Part shown: positions 41,151 to 50,027 of the stretch, in pieces
How positions within the stretch are numbered: position 1 is the first letter of the stretch
Layout of the letters: each line of letters begins with the position of its first letter
NCBI RefSeq assembly: GCF_018613935.1
Contig: NZ_JAGGPF010000010.1
Coordinates: 186,001-250,000 of the forward strand
Length of the DNA stretch: 64,000 nucleotides
DNA from: Agromyces sp. ISL-38
GTDB taxonomy: Bacteria; Actinomycetota; Actinomycetes; Actinomycetales; Microbacteriaceae
Direction: 5' to 3'
Translations under genes and position numbers: made by a program
The notes under the pieces: generated by a model
Told to the model about the DNA's origin: nothing
Seen by the model: only the letters and a program-made list of their open reading frames with translations
Database searches by the model: none

Positions 41151-44100
41151 ATGCACGACAACTCCGCCCTCGTCCGCGCCCGGATCGCCCGGTTCGTGGA
41201 GGAACGCGTGAAGCCGGCCCTCTACAGGGACAGCGCGGGGCTCACCCTCAGCGCGTGGGAGGTGCCCGACGAACCGGTTCCGTTCGCCGAGGCCGTGGGG
41301 CAGGCCTTCGAGCCGTTCACGATCGGGTCTGCGTGGGGCAAGCCGTGGGGCACCACCTGGTTCCACGTCACCGGCACCGTGCCCGAGGCGTGGAAAGGAC
41401 TCGACGGGGTGGTCGAACTCGTCGTCGACCTCGGGTTCCTCTCGGGCCAGTCGGGCTTCCAAGCTGAAGGACTCGTGTTCGACCCGGCCGGACGCATCAT
41501 CAAGGCCATCGAGCCGTTCAACGACCACGTGCCCCTCGAGGTCGGTCCTGGCGGACGGATCGACGTCTACATCGAGGCGGCCTCGAATCCGGATGTCGGG
41601 AGCGACTGGAGCTTCCGGCCGACACCGGTCGGCGACAAGGCGACCGCCGGCACGCAGCCCATCTATCGATTGCGCAGGGTCGATGTCGCACTGCTCGACA
41701 CGGAGGTGTGGGAGTTGCAGATGGACATCTGGACGCTCACCGGCCTCATGGATGCGCTCAGCCCCGACCTGCCGCGCAGGGCCGACATCCTGCGCGCCCT
41801 CGAGGCGGTCGTCGATGTGATGGATCCGGTCGATGTGTCGGGCACGGCCGCGACCGGCCGGGCGATCCTCGCGCCGGTACTGGCGCAACCGGCGTACGCG
41901 AGCGCCCACCGCGTTGTCGCCGTCGGCCATGCGCACATCGACTCGGCCTGGTTGTGGCCGGTGCGCGAGACGATCCGCAAGTGCGCGCGCACCTTCTCCA
42001 ACGTGCTCGACCTGATGGATCACGACCCCGGCTTCGTCTTCGCCGCCTCCTCGGCGCAGCAATACGCCTGGATGAAGGAGCACTATCCCGAGCTCTTCGA
42101 GCGGATCCGGGCACGAGCGGCCGAGGGCAGATTCGTGCCGGTCGGCGGGATGTGGGTCGAGTCCGATACGAACATGCCGGGAGGGGAGGCGCTCGCGAGG
42201 CAACTGATGGCAGGGAAGCAGTTCTTCATGCGCGAGTTCGGCATCGAGCCGCTCGAGGTGTGGCTGCCGGATTCGTTCGGCTACTCCGCGGCGTTCCCGC
42301 AGATCGCGGTCGCGGCCGGCTCGCGGTACTTCCTGACGCAGAAGACGAGCTGGAACGAGACGAACACGATGCCGCACCACACCTTCTCGTGGGAGGGGAT
42401 CGACGGCTCGCGCATCTTCACGCACTTCCCGCCCGTCGACACCTACAACGCCGTGCTCTCGGGGGAGGAGTTGGCCAAGGCGCAACGGCAGTACGCCGAG
42501 AAGGGGGCGTCGAACATCTCGCTGGTGCCGTTCGGATTCGGTGACGGCGGCGGCGGGCCGACGCGCGAGATGCTCGCAGCCGCATCACGCACCGCCTCCC
42601 TCGAGGGCTCGCCGACCGTGACCGTCGCGTCGCCGCAGGCGTTCTTCGAGGAGGCCGAGCGCGACTATCCCAACCCTCCGGTGTGGTCGGGCGAGCTCTA
42701 CCTGGAGTTCCATCGCGGAACCTACACCTCCCAAGCGAGGACGAAGGCCGGCAACCGCCGCAGCGAGCACCTCCTCCGGGAGGCCGAGCTCTGGGCTGCG
42801 ACCGCAGCGGTGCGCACGGGCGCCGACTATCCGTACGAGCGCCTCGCCGGGCTGTGGCATTCGGTGCTCCTCCTGCAGTTCCACGACATCCTGCCGGGCA
42901 CCTCGATCGCCTGGGTCCACCAGGTCGCAGAGGAGAACTACCGGCGGATCGCGGCAGAGCTCGAGGACATCATCGGTGCCGCCATCTCCGCGCTCGGTGC
43001 GGGTGCCGCCGAAGGGCGCACGGTCGCCTTCAACGCGTCTCCCTTCGCCGTGTCGGGGGTTGCGGCGATGTCCGCGGGTCCCGTCGACCCGCCGAGTGCG
43101 GTGAGCGTCGAACGCGACGGTGCGGGATTCGTGCTCGAGAACGCGCGGCTTCGCGTCTCGATCGACGGGCAGGGACTGGTCACGTCGCTGGTCGACGTGA
43201 GCACCGGCCGCGACGCCGTCCCGGCCGGGCAGGCCGGCAACCTGCTGCAGCTCTTCAGGGATACACCCACGCAGTGGGACGCGTGGGACATCGACTACCA
43301 CTACCAGCGCTCCGGCAGGGAGCTCCGCGATGCGGAGTCGGTCGAGTTGGTGACGGATGCCCCGGAGCGGGCGAGCATCCGCGTCGAGCGCCGGTTCGGG
43401 GCATCCGCCGTCTCCCAGACGCTGACCCTGGCGGGTGACGGCACCGCCCTCGAGATCGAGACTACGGTCGATTGGCATGAGCAGCAGAAGCTGCTGAAGC
43501 TCGCCTTCCCGCTCGACGTGCACGCCGAGCGTGCAGCATCAGAGGTGCAGTTCGGTCACGTGCACCGGCCGACGCACGTGAACACCTCGTGGGACGCGGC
43601 CCGCTTCGAGACGTGCGCCCACCGATGGGTGCACGTCGCAGAGCCGGGTTTCGGCGTCACGGTCGCCAACGACTCGACCTACGGCCATGACATCACCCGG
43701 ACGACGAGAGCGGACGGCGGCACCACGACGCTGGTGCGGCAATCGCTGCTGCGTGCCCCGCTGTTCCCCGACCCGCAGAGCGACCAGGGCCGTCACCGCC
43801 TGCGCACCTCGGTCGGAATCGGCGCCGACGTGCTGGACGCTGCCGGTGAAGGGTACCGGCTCAACCTGCCGCTTCGGATCGTGGACGACGCGAGCACCGT
43901 GGCACCGCTGGTTCGCAGCGACTCGCCGAGCATCGTGGTCGAGTCCGTGAAGCTCGCGGAAGACCGATCCGGCGACCTCATCGTGCGTCTCTACGAGGCC
44001 CGCGGGGCCCGGGCAGGGGGGATGGTGACGGCTGGATGCGAGGTGTCGGGCATCGTGGAGACCGACCTGCTCGAGCGTGCCGTTGCGGAGCCTGCTGCGC

Positions 44101-44213
44101 TGGCCGCCGTCGACGTCGATGGTGCGAGTGCCGAGCTGCGACTTCGTGCCTTCCAGCTCGTCACCCTTCGCTTCCGTCGCAACGAGGGCTCCGGAGAGCA
44201 GACGCGAGCGTAG
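41151..44213 (+). CDS. Alpha-mannosidase, glycoside hydrolase family 38
   Basis: The 1020-residue protein has the GH38 layout: a beta-rich N-terminal domain, catalytic domain (about 255-520), three-helix bundle and C-terminal beta-domains. AVGHAHIDSAWLWPVRE is the zinc-binding HxHxD motif, and WLPDSFGYSAAFPQI holds the nucleophilic Asp. WNETNTMPHHTFSWEGIDG also fits. There is no signal peptide, so it hydrolyses imported alpha-mannosides in the cytoplasm. It ends the ROK-ABC operon. mutM starts 9 nt after its stop without a terminator, so the repair gene may be co-transcribed. Confidence 0.93.
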   Translation: MHDNSALVRARIARFVEERVKPALYRDSAGLTLSAWEVPDEPVPFAEAVGQAFEPFTIGSAWGKPWGTTWFHVTGTVPEAWKGLDGVVELVVDLGFLSGQSGFQAEGLVFDPAGRIIKAIEPFNDHVPLEVGPGGRIDVYIEAASNPDVGSDWSFRPTPVGDKATAGTQPIYRLRRVDVALLDTEVWELQMDIWTLTGLMDALSPDLPRRADILRALEAVVDVMDPVDVSGTAATGRAILAPVLAQPAYASAHRVVAVGHAHIDSAWLWPVRETIRKCARTFSNVLDLMDHDPGFVFAASSAQQYAWMKEHYPELFERIRARAAEGRFVPVGGMWVESDTNMPGGEALARQLMAGKQFFMREFGIEPLEVWLPDSFGYSAAFPQIAVAAGSRYFLTQKTSWNETNTMPHHTFSWEGIDGSRIFTHFPPVDTYNAVLSGEELAKAQRQYAEKGASNISLVPFGFGDGGGGPTREMLAAASRTASLEGSPTVTVASPQAFFEEAERDYPNPPVWSGELYLEFHRGTYTSQARTKAGNRRSEHLLREAELWAATAAVRTGADYPYERLAGLWHSVLLLQFHDILPGTSIAWVHQVAEENYRRIAAELEDIIGAAISALGAGAAEGRTVAFNASPFAVSGVAAMSAGPVDPPSAVSVERDGAGFVLENARLRVSIDGQGLVTSLVDVSTGRDAVPAGQAGNLLQLFRDTPTQWDAWDIDYHYQRSGRELRDAESVELVTDAPERASIRVERRFGASAVSQTLTLAGDGTALEIETTVDWHEQQKLLKLAFPLDVHAERAASEVQFGHVHRPTHVNTSWDAARFETCAHRWVHVAEPGFGVTVANDSTYGHDITRTTRADGGTTTLVRQSLLRAPLFPDPQSDQGRHRLRTSVGIGADVLDAAGEGYRLNLPLRIVDDASTVAPLVRSDSPSIVVESVKLAEDRSGDLIVRLYEARGARAGGMVTAGCEVSGIVETDLLERAVAEPAALAAVDVDGASAELRLRAFQLVTLRFRRNEGSGEQTRA

Positions 44214-44222
44214 TCTCGAGAG

Positions 44223-45155
44223 ATGCCCGAACTGCCCGAGGTCGAAGTCGTCAGGGCCGGGCTCGCGCTCGCCGTCACCGGCGCCCGGGTCACGGCGGTC
44301 GACGTGCTCGACACGCGCGCGCTGACACGCCACGACGAGGCATCCGGCGACTTCGAGGCGCTCCTCACCGGCGCGAGCATCGAAGCGGCGGTGCGGCGGG
44401 GCAAGTTCCTCTGGCTGCCGATCGGCCACGACCGCGCCGTCGTGGGTCACCTCGGCATGAGCGGGCAACTGCTGCTCCGCACCCCCGACCATCCGGGAGA
44501 CGACCGGCACGCCCGGATCCGCCTGCACCTCGAGCATCCCGAACTCGGGGAACTGCGCGTGGACTTCGTCGACCAGCGCACCTTCGGTTCGCTCGCCATC
44601 GATCGGCTCGTGGCCGCAGCCGACGGTGAGATCGCCGGATTCTCGGCTGGCGTCACGGGGGAGTGGTCGCGATCGCTGCCATCGCAGGTCGCGCACATCG
44701 CGCGCGACCCGATCGACCCCGCCTTCTCCGACGACGCATTCGTCGACGCGCTCGCGCGCAGGGCTTCGGCGGTGAAGCGAGTGCTCCTCGACCAGGGCGT
44801 CGTGAGCGGCATCGGCAACATCTACGCCGACGAGGCGCTCTGGGCAGTCCGGATGCACGCCGAGCAACCCGCTGCTTCGCTCGGGCGGCGCCGCTCCCGC
44901 GAGCTGCTCGCCGCAGTGCGCGAGGTGCTCGAACGCGCGCTCGCCGAGGGCGGCACGAGCTTCGACGCCCAGTACGTCAACGTCAACGGGGCCTCCGGCT
45001 ACTTTGCGCACTCGCTGAACGCCTACGGGCGGGCCGGGTTGCCGTGCCCCCGCTGTGGCACGCCGATGGTGCGCGAGCCGTTCATGAACCGGTCGTCGCA
45101 CCGGTGCCCCAGATGCCAGCGGCTCCGGATGCCGCGCCACCCGGCCTCCGCCTGA
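44223..45155 (+). CDS. mutM: Formamidopyrimidine-DNA glycosylase
   Basis: MutM/Fpg (310 residues) removes 8-oxoguanine and formamidopyrimidines and cuts the AP site. It starts [14 protein letters not shown] (catalytic Pro2 and Glu3). The catalytic Lys lies in [11 protein letters not shown], and [21 protein letters not shown] forms the helix-two-turns-helix. The C-terminal zinc finger has four Cys: CPRCG and CPRCQ. Its usual neighbours are rnc and smc; here it is separated from rnc by 7.8 kb. It is convergent with the GNAT gene. Confidence 0.97.
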   Translation: MPELPEVEVVRAGLALAVTGARVTAVDVLDTRALTRHDEASGDFEALLTGASIEAAVRRGKFLWLPIGHDRAVVGHLGMSGQLLLRTPDHPGDDRHARIRLHLEHPELGELRVDFVDQRTFGSLAIDRLVAAADGEIAGFSAGVTGEWSRSLPSQVAHIARDPIDPAFSDDAFVDALARRASAVKRVLLDQGVVSGIGNIYADEALWAVRMHAEQPAASLGRRRSRELLAAVREVLERALAEGGTSFDAQYVNVNGASGYFAHSLNAYGRAGLPCPRCGTPMVREPFMNRSSHRCPRCQRLRMPRHPASA

Positions 45156-45194
45156 ATGCGGCTCCTCCGGCAGCCGGGCCACGGCGCTCCCTGC

Positions 45195-45213
45195 TTTTAG
45201 TTGACGTATCAAC
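45195..45213. promoter_or_regulatory. Orphan AT-rich palindrome in a convergent gap
   Basis: TTTTA precedes the palindrome GTTGACGTATCAAC (45200-45213, arms GTTGA/TCAAC). The form resembles MarR- or ROK-type operators, and TTTTAGTT also occurs in the mannoside promoter at 37880-37887. Both flanking genes converge here, so there is no promoter to control. Confidence 0.35.
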
Positions 45214-45238
45214 AAGCCTCGCGGCCGGTTCGGTCGCC

Positions 45239-46318
45239 TCAGTCGCGCTGCCAGACCGCCTCGAGGCCGCACCGGCGGAAGCCGAGCGCGACGTTGATCG
45301 CGAGCATGTGGTCGTTCTCGTCGGCGTTCCAGGTGTAGACCACGGTGCGTTCGGGCGCGACCTCGGTGAGCCGTGCCAGGTTCGCGAGCTTGGTGAGCAT
45401 GCCGAGGCCGTGCCCCCGGTGCGGGCCGACCACCAGGGTGTCGCTCTGGAAGGCGACCTCGCGTTCGAGCGGCAGTTCCAGCTCGGTGTATCCGGCGAGG
45501 CTGCCATTGGGAGCCACCGCAGCCGCCACGAGCAGGGTCCTGCCGCCGTCGAGTGACTCGCCTTCGCGCTCGCGAACGCGCGCGGCATCCCAGCGCTCCT
45601 CGTCGATCGTGATGCCGCCGGCCGGGACGTCGAGGGCCATGCGCCCCCTGGCAGCCGCGTACGCGTCGACGAGCCGCGCCGGGGTGCGGTCGGTCCAGAG
45701 CTCGAGCCGGTAGCCGAGCGCGTTCGCACGCGCCGTGCGCGTATCGAGCTCGCTGCGGAACTCGTCGGCTCGGCCGCTGACGACGAGGCTGCTCACGCGC
45801 TCGAGCTGGGCGAGGTCGTATCCGTGCGCCGCGGCGAAGCCGGCGGCGGGAACGGATGCCGGCAGCGCGGCGTCCCCCTCGGGCGCGCGCAGCACGGGGC
45901 CGTCAGCCGGGGCGCTTTCGGCGTCCGCATGATCGGAGTACGCGACGATCGTGGAGCGGCCGAGGTCGCGAGCTGCGTCCTCGGCGGCGGCGAGCAGACG
46001 TGAGCCGACGCCCTGTCGCCGATGCCGCGGCTGCACGCCGAGGGTGAGCTCGACAGTGCTCGCCCCGGCGTCGCGCTCCCACTCGAGGCCCGCCCGGCCG
46101 ATCATCGTGTCGCCGTCCCAGGCGCCGATCCAGGCGTGCCCGCGGTGGCGATCGTTGCGGTGCGCGGCGAGGAGCTCGGCCGCGCTGTACGCGAAGTCCT
46201 CGTGTCCCCAGTTCGCGCGCTCGAGCTCGACGCCGAGCTCCGCGGACGACTCGAACTCCCGGGCCGCGGGCGTGCCCAGGGCATCGGGCACGGCCACCGG
46301 GCGGATGTCGATGGGCAT
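45239..46318 (-). CDS. Tandem GNAT-domain acetyltransferase
   Basis: The 359-residue protein has two GNAT folds. The first (about 1-165) has the acetyl-CoA loop GVQPRHRRQGVGSRLLAAAE. The second (about 190-359) has VVGPHRGHGLGMLTKLANLARL and ends NVALGFRRCGLEAVW. Two-domain GNATs of this kind are common in actinobacteria and include mycothiol-synthase-like enzymes; the substrate here is not recognised. The ATG at 46318 follows GGAGGAG on this strand. It is divergent from smc and lies between mutM and smc. Confidence 0.82.
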   Translation of the reverse strand: MPIDIRPVAVPDALGTPAAREFESSAELGVELERANWGHEDFAYSAAELLAAHRNDRHRGHAWIGAWDGDTMIGRAGLEWERDAGASTVELTLGVQPRHRRQGVGSRLLAAAEDAARDLGRSTIVAYSDHADAESAPADGPVLRAPEGDAALPASVPAAGFAAAHGYDLAQLERVSSLVVSGRADEFRSELDTRTARANALGYRLELWTDRTPARLVDAYAAARGRMALDVPAGGITIDEERWDAARVREREGESLDGGRTLLVAAAVAPNGSLAGYTELELPLEREVAFQSDTLVVGPHRGHGLGMLTKLANLARLTEVAPERTVVYTWNADENDHMLAINVALGFRRCGLEAVWQRD

Positions 46319-46336
46319 GTGCTCTCCTCCCGCCAC

Positions 46337-46356
46337 GTCTGGGCAGCCGCCCAGAC
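46337..46356. promoter_or_regulatory. Inverted repeat in the GNAT-smc divergent region
   Basis: GTCTGGGC (46337-46344) pairs perfectly with GCCCAGAC (46349-46356) across AGCC, 18 nt upstream of the GNAT start. It could be an operator or a 5'-UTR hairpin of the GNAT mRNA. The rest of 46319-46478 shows no clear element apart from the GGAAGG ribosome binding site of smc. Confidence 0.4.
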
Positions 46357-46478
46357 TAAACCCGGTGCCGTCGTCATGGCAAGAGCGATCCGCGTCATCG
46401 CGGCGAGGGCGAATGGGGAGGGAGGCGAACCTCGGATACGGTAGTCCGCAGCGCGCTCGCGAGTCGGAAGGGTGGGAC

Positions 46479-49400
46479 GTGTACCTCAAGAGCCTGACGC
46501 TGAAGGGATTCAAGTCCTTCGCGCAGCCGACGACCTTCGCCTTCGAACCCGGCGTGACCTGCATCGTCGGCCCCAACGGCTCCGGAAAGTCCAACGTCGT
46601 CGACGCGCTCGCCTGGGTCATGGGGGAGCAGGGGGCCAAGACCCTCCGCGGCGGCAAGATGGAGGACGTCATCTTCGCCGGCACCTCCACCCGCGGTCCG
46701 CTCGGCCGCGCCGAGGTGAGCCTCACGATCGACAATTCCGACGGTGCGCTTCCGATCGAGTACAGCGAGGTCACCATCTCGCGCACGCTGTTCCGCAACG
46801 GTGCGAGCGAATACGCCATCAACGGCGAGACCTGCCGGCTCCTCGACGTACAGGAGCTGCTGAGCGACTCCGGCTTGGGCCGTGAGATGCACGTGATCGT
46901 CGGACAGGGACAGCTCGACGCCGTGCTGCACGCCACCCCCGAAGACCGCCGCGGCTTCATCGAAGAGGCCGCGGGCATCCTGAAGCACCGGCGCCGCAAG
47001 GAGAAGACCCTCCGCAAGCTCGATGCGATGCAGGCGAACCTCACCCGGCTCTCCGACCTCGCGGGCGAGATCCGGCGCCAGTTGAAGCCGCTCGGACGCC
47101 AGGCCGAGGTCGCACGCGAGGCTGCGACGATCGCCGCCGTCGTGCGCGATGCACGCGCGAGGCTCCTCGCCGACGAGGTGGTCGGCCTCCGCCGCGCGCT
47201 CGAGGAGCACGGCAAGAGCGAGCATGAACGGCACAGCGAGCGCCTCGTGCTGCAAGATGAGCTCGAGCAGCATGAGGCGCGCGTCGCGCGGCTGGAGCAG
47301 GCGCAGGGCGGCGACGCCGTCGATGCCGCCAGGTCGACGACCCACGCGCTCGAGTCGGCGCAGGAGCGGCTCCGCGCGCTCGACTCCCTCGCTCGGCAGC
47401 GCATCGCCCTGCTCGGGGGAGCGAGCGAGCAATCGGATGCCGCGCCGAGCGTCACCCGCTCGATGATCGACGACGCCGGGGCCGAACTCGACACGATCCG
47501 CGCCGGCGTCGGCTCGGCGGCATCCGCCCTCGACGTCGCAGTCTCCCAGACTCGCGAGGCCCGCGACGCGCTCGACCTCGTCGACGAGCGGATCGCGGCG
47601 CAGAGCGCTCGCGTCACCGCATACGACCTCGAGGTCTCGAAGCTCGCCGGACAAGCCGACACCGCCGCCTCGAACCTCACCGCCGCTCGCGGCGAAGTGC
47701 TCCGGCACACGAACGCGATGGAGGCGTCCGCCGCCCGCGGCCGGGTCGCCGCGGAGGAACTCGCCCGGATCGAGGCCGAAGCCGACGCAGGCGAGATCGG
47801 CGAGACCGATCTCGACGAGGCCTACGAGCTCGCGCAAGCCGCCGTGTTCGAGGGCGAGGGCGAGATCGAACGACTCCGCGAGGAGCTGCACACGCACGAA
47901 CGCGAACGCGATGCGCTCGCAGCCCGCAGCGCGGCGCTCTCGCTCGCCCTCGACCAGAAGGACGGCTCGGCCGCGCTCGTCGCGGCCGGCGTCGGCGGCG
48001 TACGCGGGCTCCTCGCCGAAGCGCTGCATGTCGAGCCGGGCTTCGAGCCGGCGATCGCCGCCGCGCTCGGCTCGCTCGCCGATGCCGTGCTCGTCGACGA
48101 TCGAGCCGCCGCCTACCGGGCGCTCTCGCACGCCGAAGAGGGCGCCATGGGCCGGGTCGCGCTCGCGTTCGCCGACCCGGGCGTCGCTCCGGCGGCAGCG
48201 CCGGCGATCGAGGGGCTCACCGCGGCATCCGAGGTCGTCACCGCTCCAGCCGGCGTGCTGGGCCTGCTCGCCGAGGTGCTCATCGCCGACGACCTCGCCG
48301 CGGCTCGCGCCGCCGAGGAGCGCGTCGCAGCGCTCGCCCGGCCCGCCACCGTCATCACGAAGGATGGCACGGTCGTCGGCCGCTTCGTCATCCGCGGTGG
48401 AACCGGCCAGCAGCAGAGCCGCATCGAGCTCTTCGCCGAGCGCGACCGCGCGAGCGCGCGGCTCGAGGAGGTGCGCAGCGAGATCGAGCGCTCGCGCTAC
48501 GACCTCACCGAGCAGCGCGCGATCGTCGAGCGGTCGAAGGAGCAGTCGAAGCAGGCCCTCGCTGCACTTCGCGAGTTCGACGCGCAGCTCGCGCAGCGCA
48601 CCGAGCGGCTGAATCGCGCCCGAGTGCAGGTCGAGGCGGCGACCGCGGAGACCGAACGCCTCGAGCAGGCGGCGCAGAAGGCACAGGAGCGCGTCGCCGA
48701 CGCCGAGCTCGCGGCGACCGAGGCGAAAGCGGCACTCGATGCCGCCCGGGCAGTGGCTCGGCCGGTGCTCGACACCACGGAGCGCGACGGAACACTCGCT
48801 GCGCTCGAACGCGCCCGCGAAGGCGAGGTCGAGGCGCGGCTCCGGCTCGAGACGGCGAAGGAGCGCGTGCGTGCCGAGGAGGCGCGTGTTCGAGCGATGG
48901 AGCGCCAGTTCGAAACGGAGCAACAGGCTGCCGCGGATGCCGCGCGCCGCGCCGTCATCCGTCGCGCCCAGCTCGAGGCGGCCGCGCGCGTCGCCGAGTC
49001 ACTGCCGGCAGCCCTCGCCTCCGTCGATGGTTCGGTCGCCGAGGCGCGCGTCGCGCTCGGGCGCGCAGAGGCCGAGCGTGCCAGCCGCAACGAGGAGCTC
49101 CAGGGGCTCCGACGTCAGGAGGCCGTGGTGCGCGAGCGCCTGCACGCCGTCACCGAAGACGTGCACGGCCTCGAGTTGCGCATCTACGAGAAGAAGCTGC
49201 ACGTCTCAGGACTCGTCGAACGGGCAGAGTCCGAGCTCGGACTCACCGAAGCGGTGCTCGTCGCCGAGTACGGGCCCGACGAGGAGATCCCCGCCGAGAC
49301 CGAAGACGGCGAGCCCCGCCCGTTCCGCCGCGAGGAGCAGCAGCGCCGGCTGCAGGGCGCAGAACGCAAGCTCGCGCAGCTCGGGCGGGTGAACCCGCTC

Positions 49401-49997
49401 GCGCTCGAGGAGTTCGCCGCGCTCGAGCAGCGCCACGTGTTCCTCACCGAGCAGCTCACCGACCTCGCCAACACCCGGAAAGACCTGCTCACGATCATCG
49501 ACGAGATCGACGGCAAGATGGAGTCGATCTTCCGCGGCGCCTTCGAAGACACCCGCGATGCGTTCGCCGCGGTGTTCCCGGTGCTCTTCCCGGGCGGCAC
49601 GGGCAGCATCTCGCTCACCGACCCCGAGAACATGCTCACGACGGGTATCGAGGTGTCGGTGAAGCCGGCCGGCAAGAAGATCGAGCGCCTGTCGCTGCTG
49701 TCGGGCGGCGAGCGCTCGCTCGCGGCGGTCGCCTTGCTCATCGCGATCTTCAAGGCTCGACCGAGCCCGTTCTACATCCTCGACGAGGTCGAGGCGGCAC
49801 TCGACGACGCGAACCTCGGGCGCCTCCTCACGACGCTCGAAGACCTGCGCGAGTCGAGCCAGCTCATCGTCATCACCCACCAGAAGCGCACGATGGAGAT
49901 CGCCGACTCGCTCTACGGGGTCTCGATGCGCCAGGACGGCGTCTCGGCTGTCGTCGGGCAGCGGGTGCGCGAGGACCGCGAGGCGCGCGCGAGCTGA
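46479..49997 (+). CDS. smc: Chromosome segregation protein SMC
   Basis: SMC (1172 residues) is the condensin ATPase that organises chromosome arms with ScpAB. The N-terminal head has LTLKGFKSFAQPT and Walker A GPNGSGKS (31-38). Long coiled coils (about 165-490 and 640-1000) flank the hinge (about 500-620, GVGGVRGLLAEALHVEPGFE). The C-terminal head has LSGGERSLAAVALL (about 1073) and YILDEVEAALDDANL. The GTG at 46479 was chosen because VYLKSLTLKGFKSF is the normal start; the earlier frame overlaps the divergent GNAT gene. Confidence 0.97.
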   Translation: MYLKSLTLKGFKSFAQPTTFAFEPGVTCIVGPNGSGKSNVVDALAWVMGEQGAKTLRGGKMEDVIFAGTSTRGPLGRAEVSLTIDNSDGALPIEYSEVTISRTLFRNGASEYAINGETCRLLDVQELLSDSGLGREMHVIVGQGQLDAVLHATPEDRRGFIEEAAGILKHRRRKEKTLRKLDAMQANLTRLSDLAGEIRRQLKPLGRQAEVAREAATIAAVVRDARARLLADEVVGLRRALEEHGKSEHERHSERLVLQDELEQHEARVARLEQAQGGDAVDAARSTTHALESAQERLRALDSLARQRIALLGGASEQSDAAPSVTRSMIDDAGAELDTIRAGVGSAASALDVAVSQTREARDALDLVDERIAAQSARVTAYDLEVSKLAGQADTAASNLTAARGEVLRHTNAMEASAARGRVAAEELARIEAEADAGEIGETDLDEAYELAQAAVFEGEGEIERLREELHTHERERDALAARSAALSLALDQKDGSAALVAAGVGGVRGLLAEALHVEPGFEPAIAAALGSLADAVLVDDRAAAYRALSHAEEGAMGRVALAFADPGVAPAAAPAIEGLTAASEVVTAPAGVLGLLAEVLIADDLAAARAAEERVAALARPATVITKDGTVVGRFVIRGGTGQQQSRIELFAERDRASARLEEVRSEIERSRYDLTEQRAIVERSKEQSKQALAALREFDAQLAQRTERLNRARVQVEAATAETERLEQAAQKAQERVADAELAATEAKAALDAARAVARPVLDTTERDGTLAALERAREGEVEARLRLETAKERVRAEEARVRAMERQFETEQQAAADAARRAVIRRAQLEAAARVAESLPAALASVDGSVAEARVALGRAEAERASRNEELQGLRRQEAVVRERLHAVTEDVHGLELRIYEKKLHVSGLVERAESELGLTEAVLVAEYGPDEEIPAETEDGEPRPFRREEQQRRLQGAERKLAQLGRVNPLALEEFAALEQRHVFLTEQLTDLANTRKDLLTIIDEIDGKMESIFRGAFEDTRDAFAAVFPVLFPGGTGSISLTDPENMLTTGIEVSVKPAGKKIERLSLLSGGERSLAAVALLIAIFKARPSPFYILDEVEAALDDANLGRLLTTLEDLRESSQLIVITHQKRTMEIADSLYGVSMRQDGVSAVVGQRVREDREARAS

Positions 49998-49999
49998 GC

Positions 50000-50015
50000 G
50001 GATGCCGCGGCATCC
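50000..50015. terminator. Palindrome between convergent smc and GH13 genes
   Basis: GGATGCCGCGGCATCC is a perfect 16-nt palindrome, 3 nt after the smc stop and 12 nt before the amylase stop. It may act as a weak bidirectional terminator. It is also a fusion of the GGATGC/GCATCC word that recurs throughout the window. Confidence 0.4.
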
Positions 50016-50027
50016 ACTCGACCGGGC

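Noticed and set aside
46395..48923. 842-codon open frame antisense to smc
   Set aside because: It runs over the SMC coiled coil, whose Glu/Arg/Ala composition keeps the opposite strand open.
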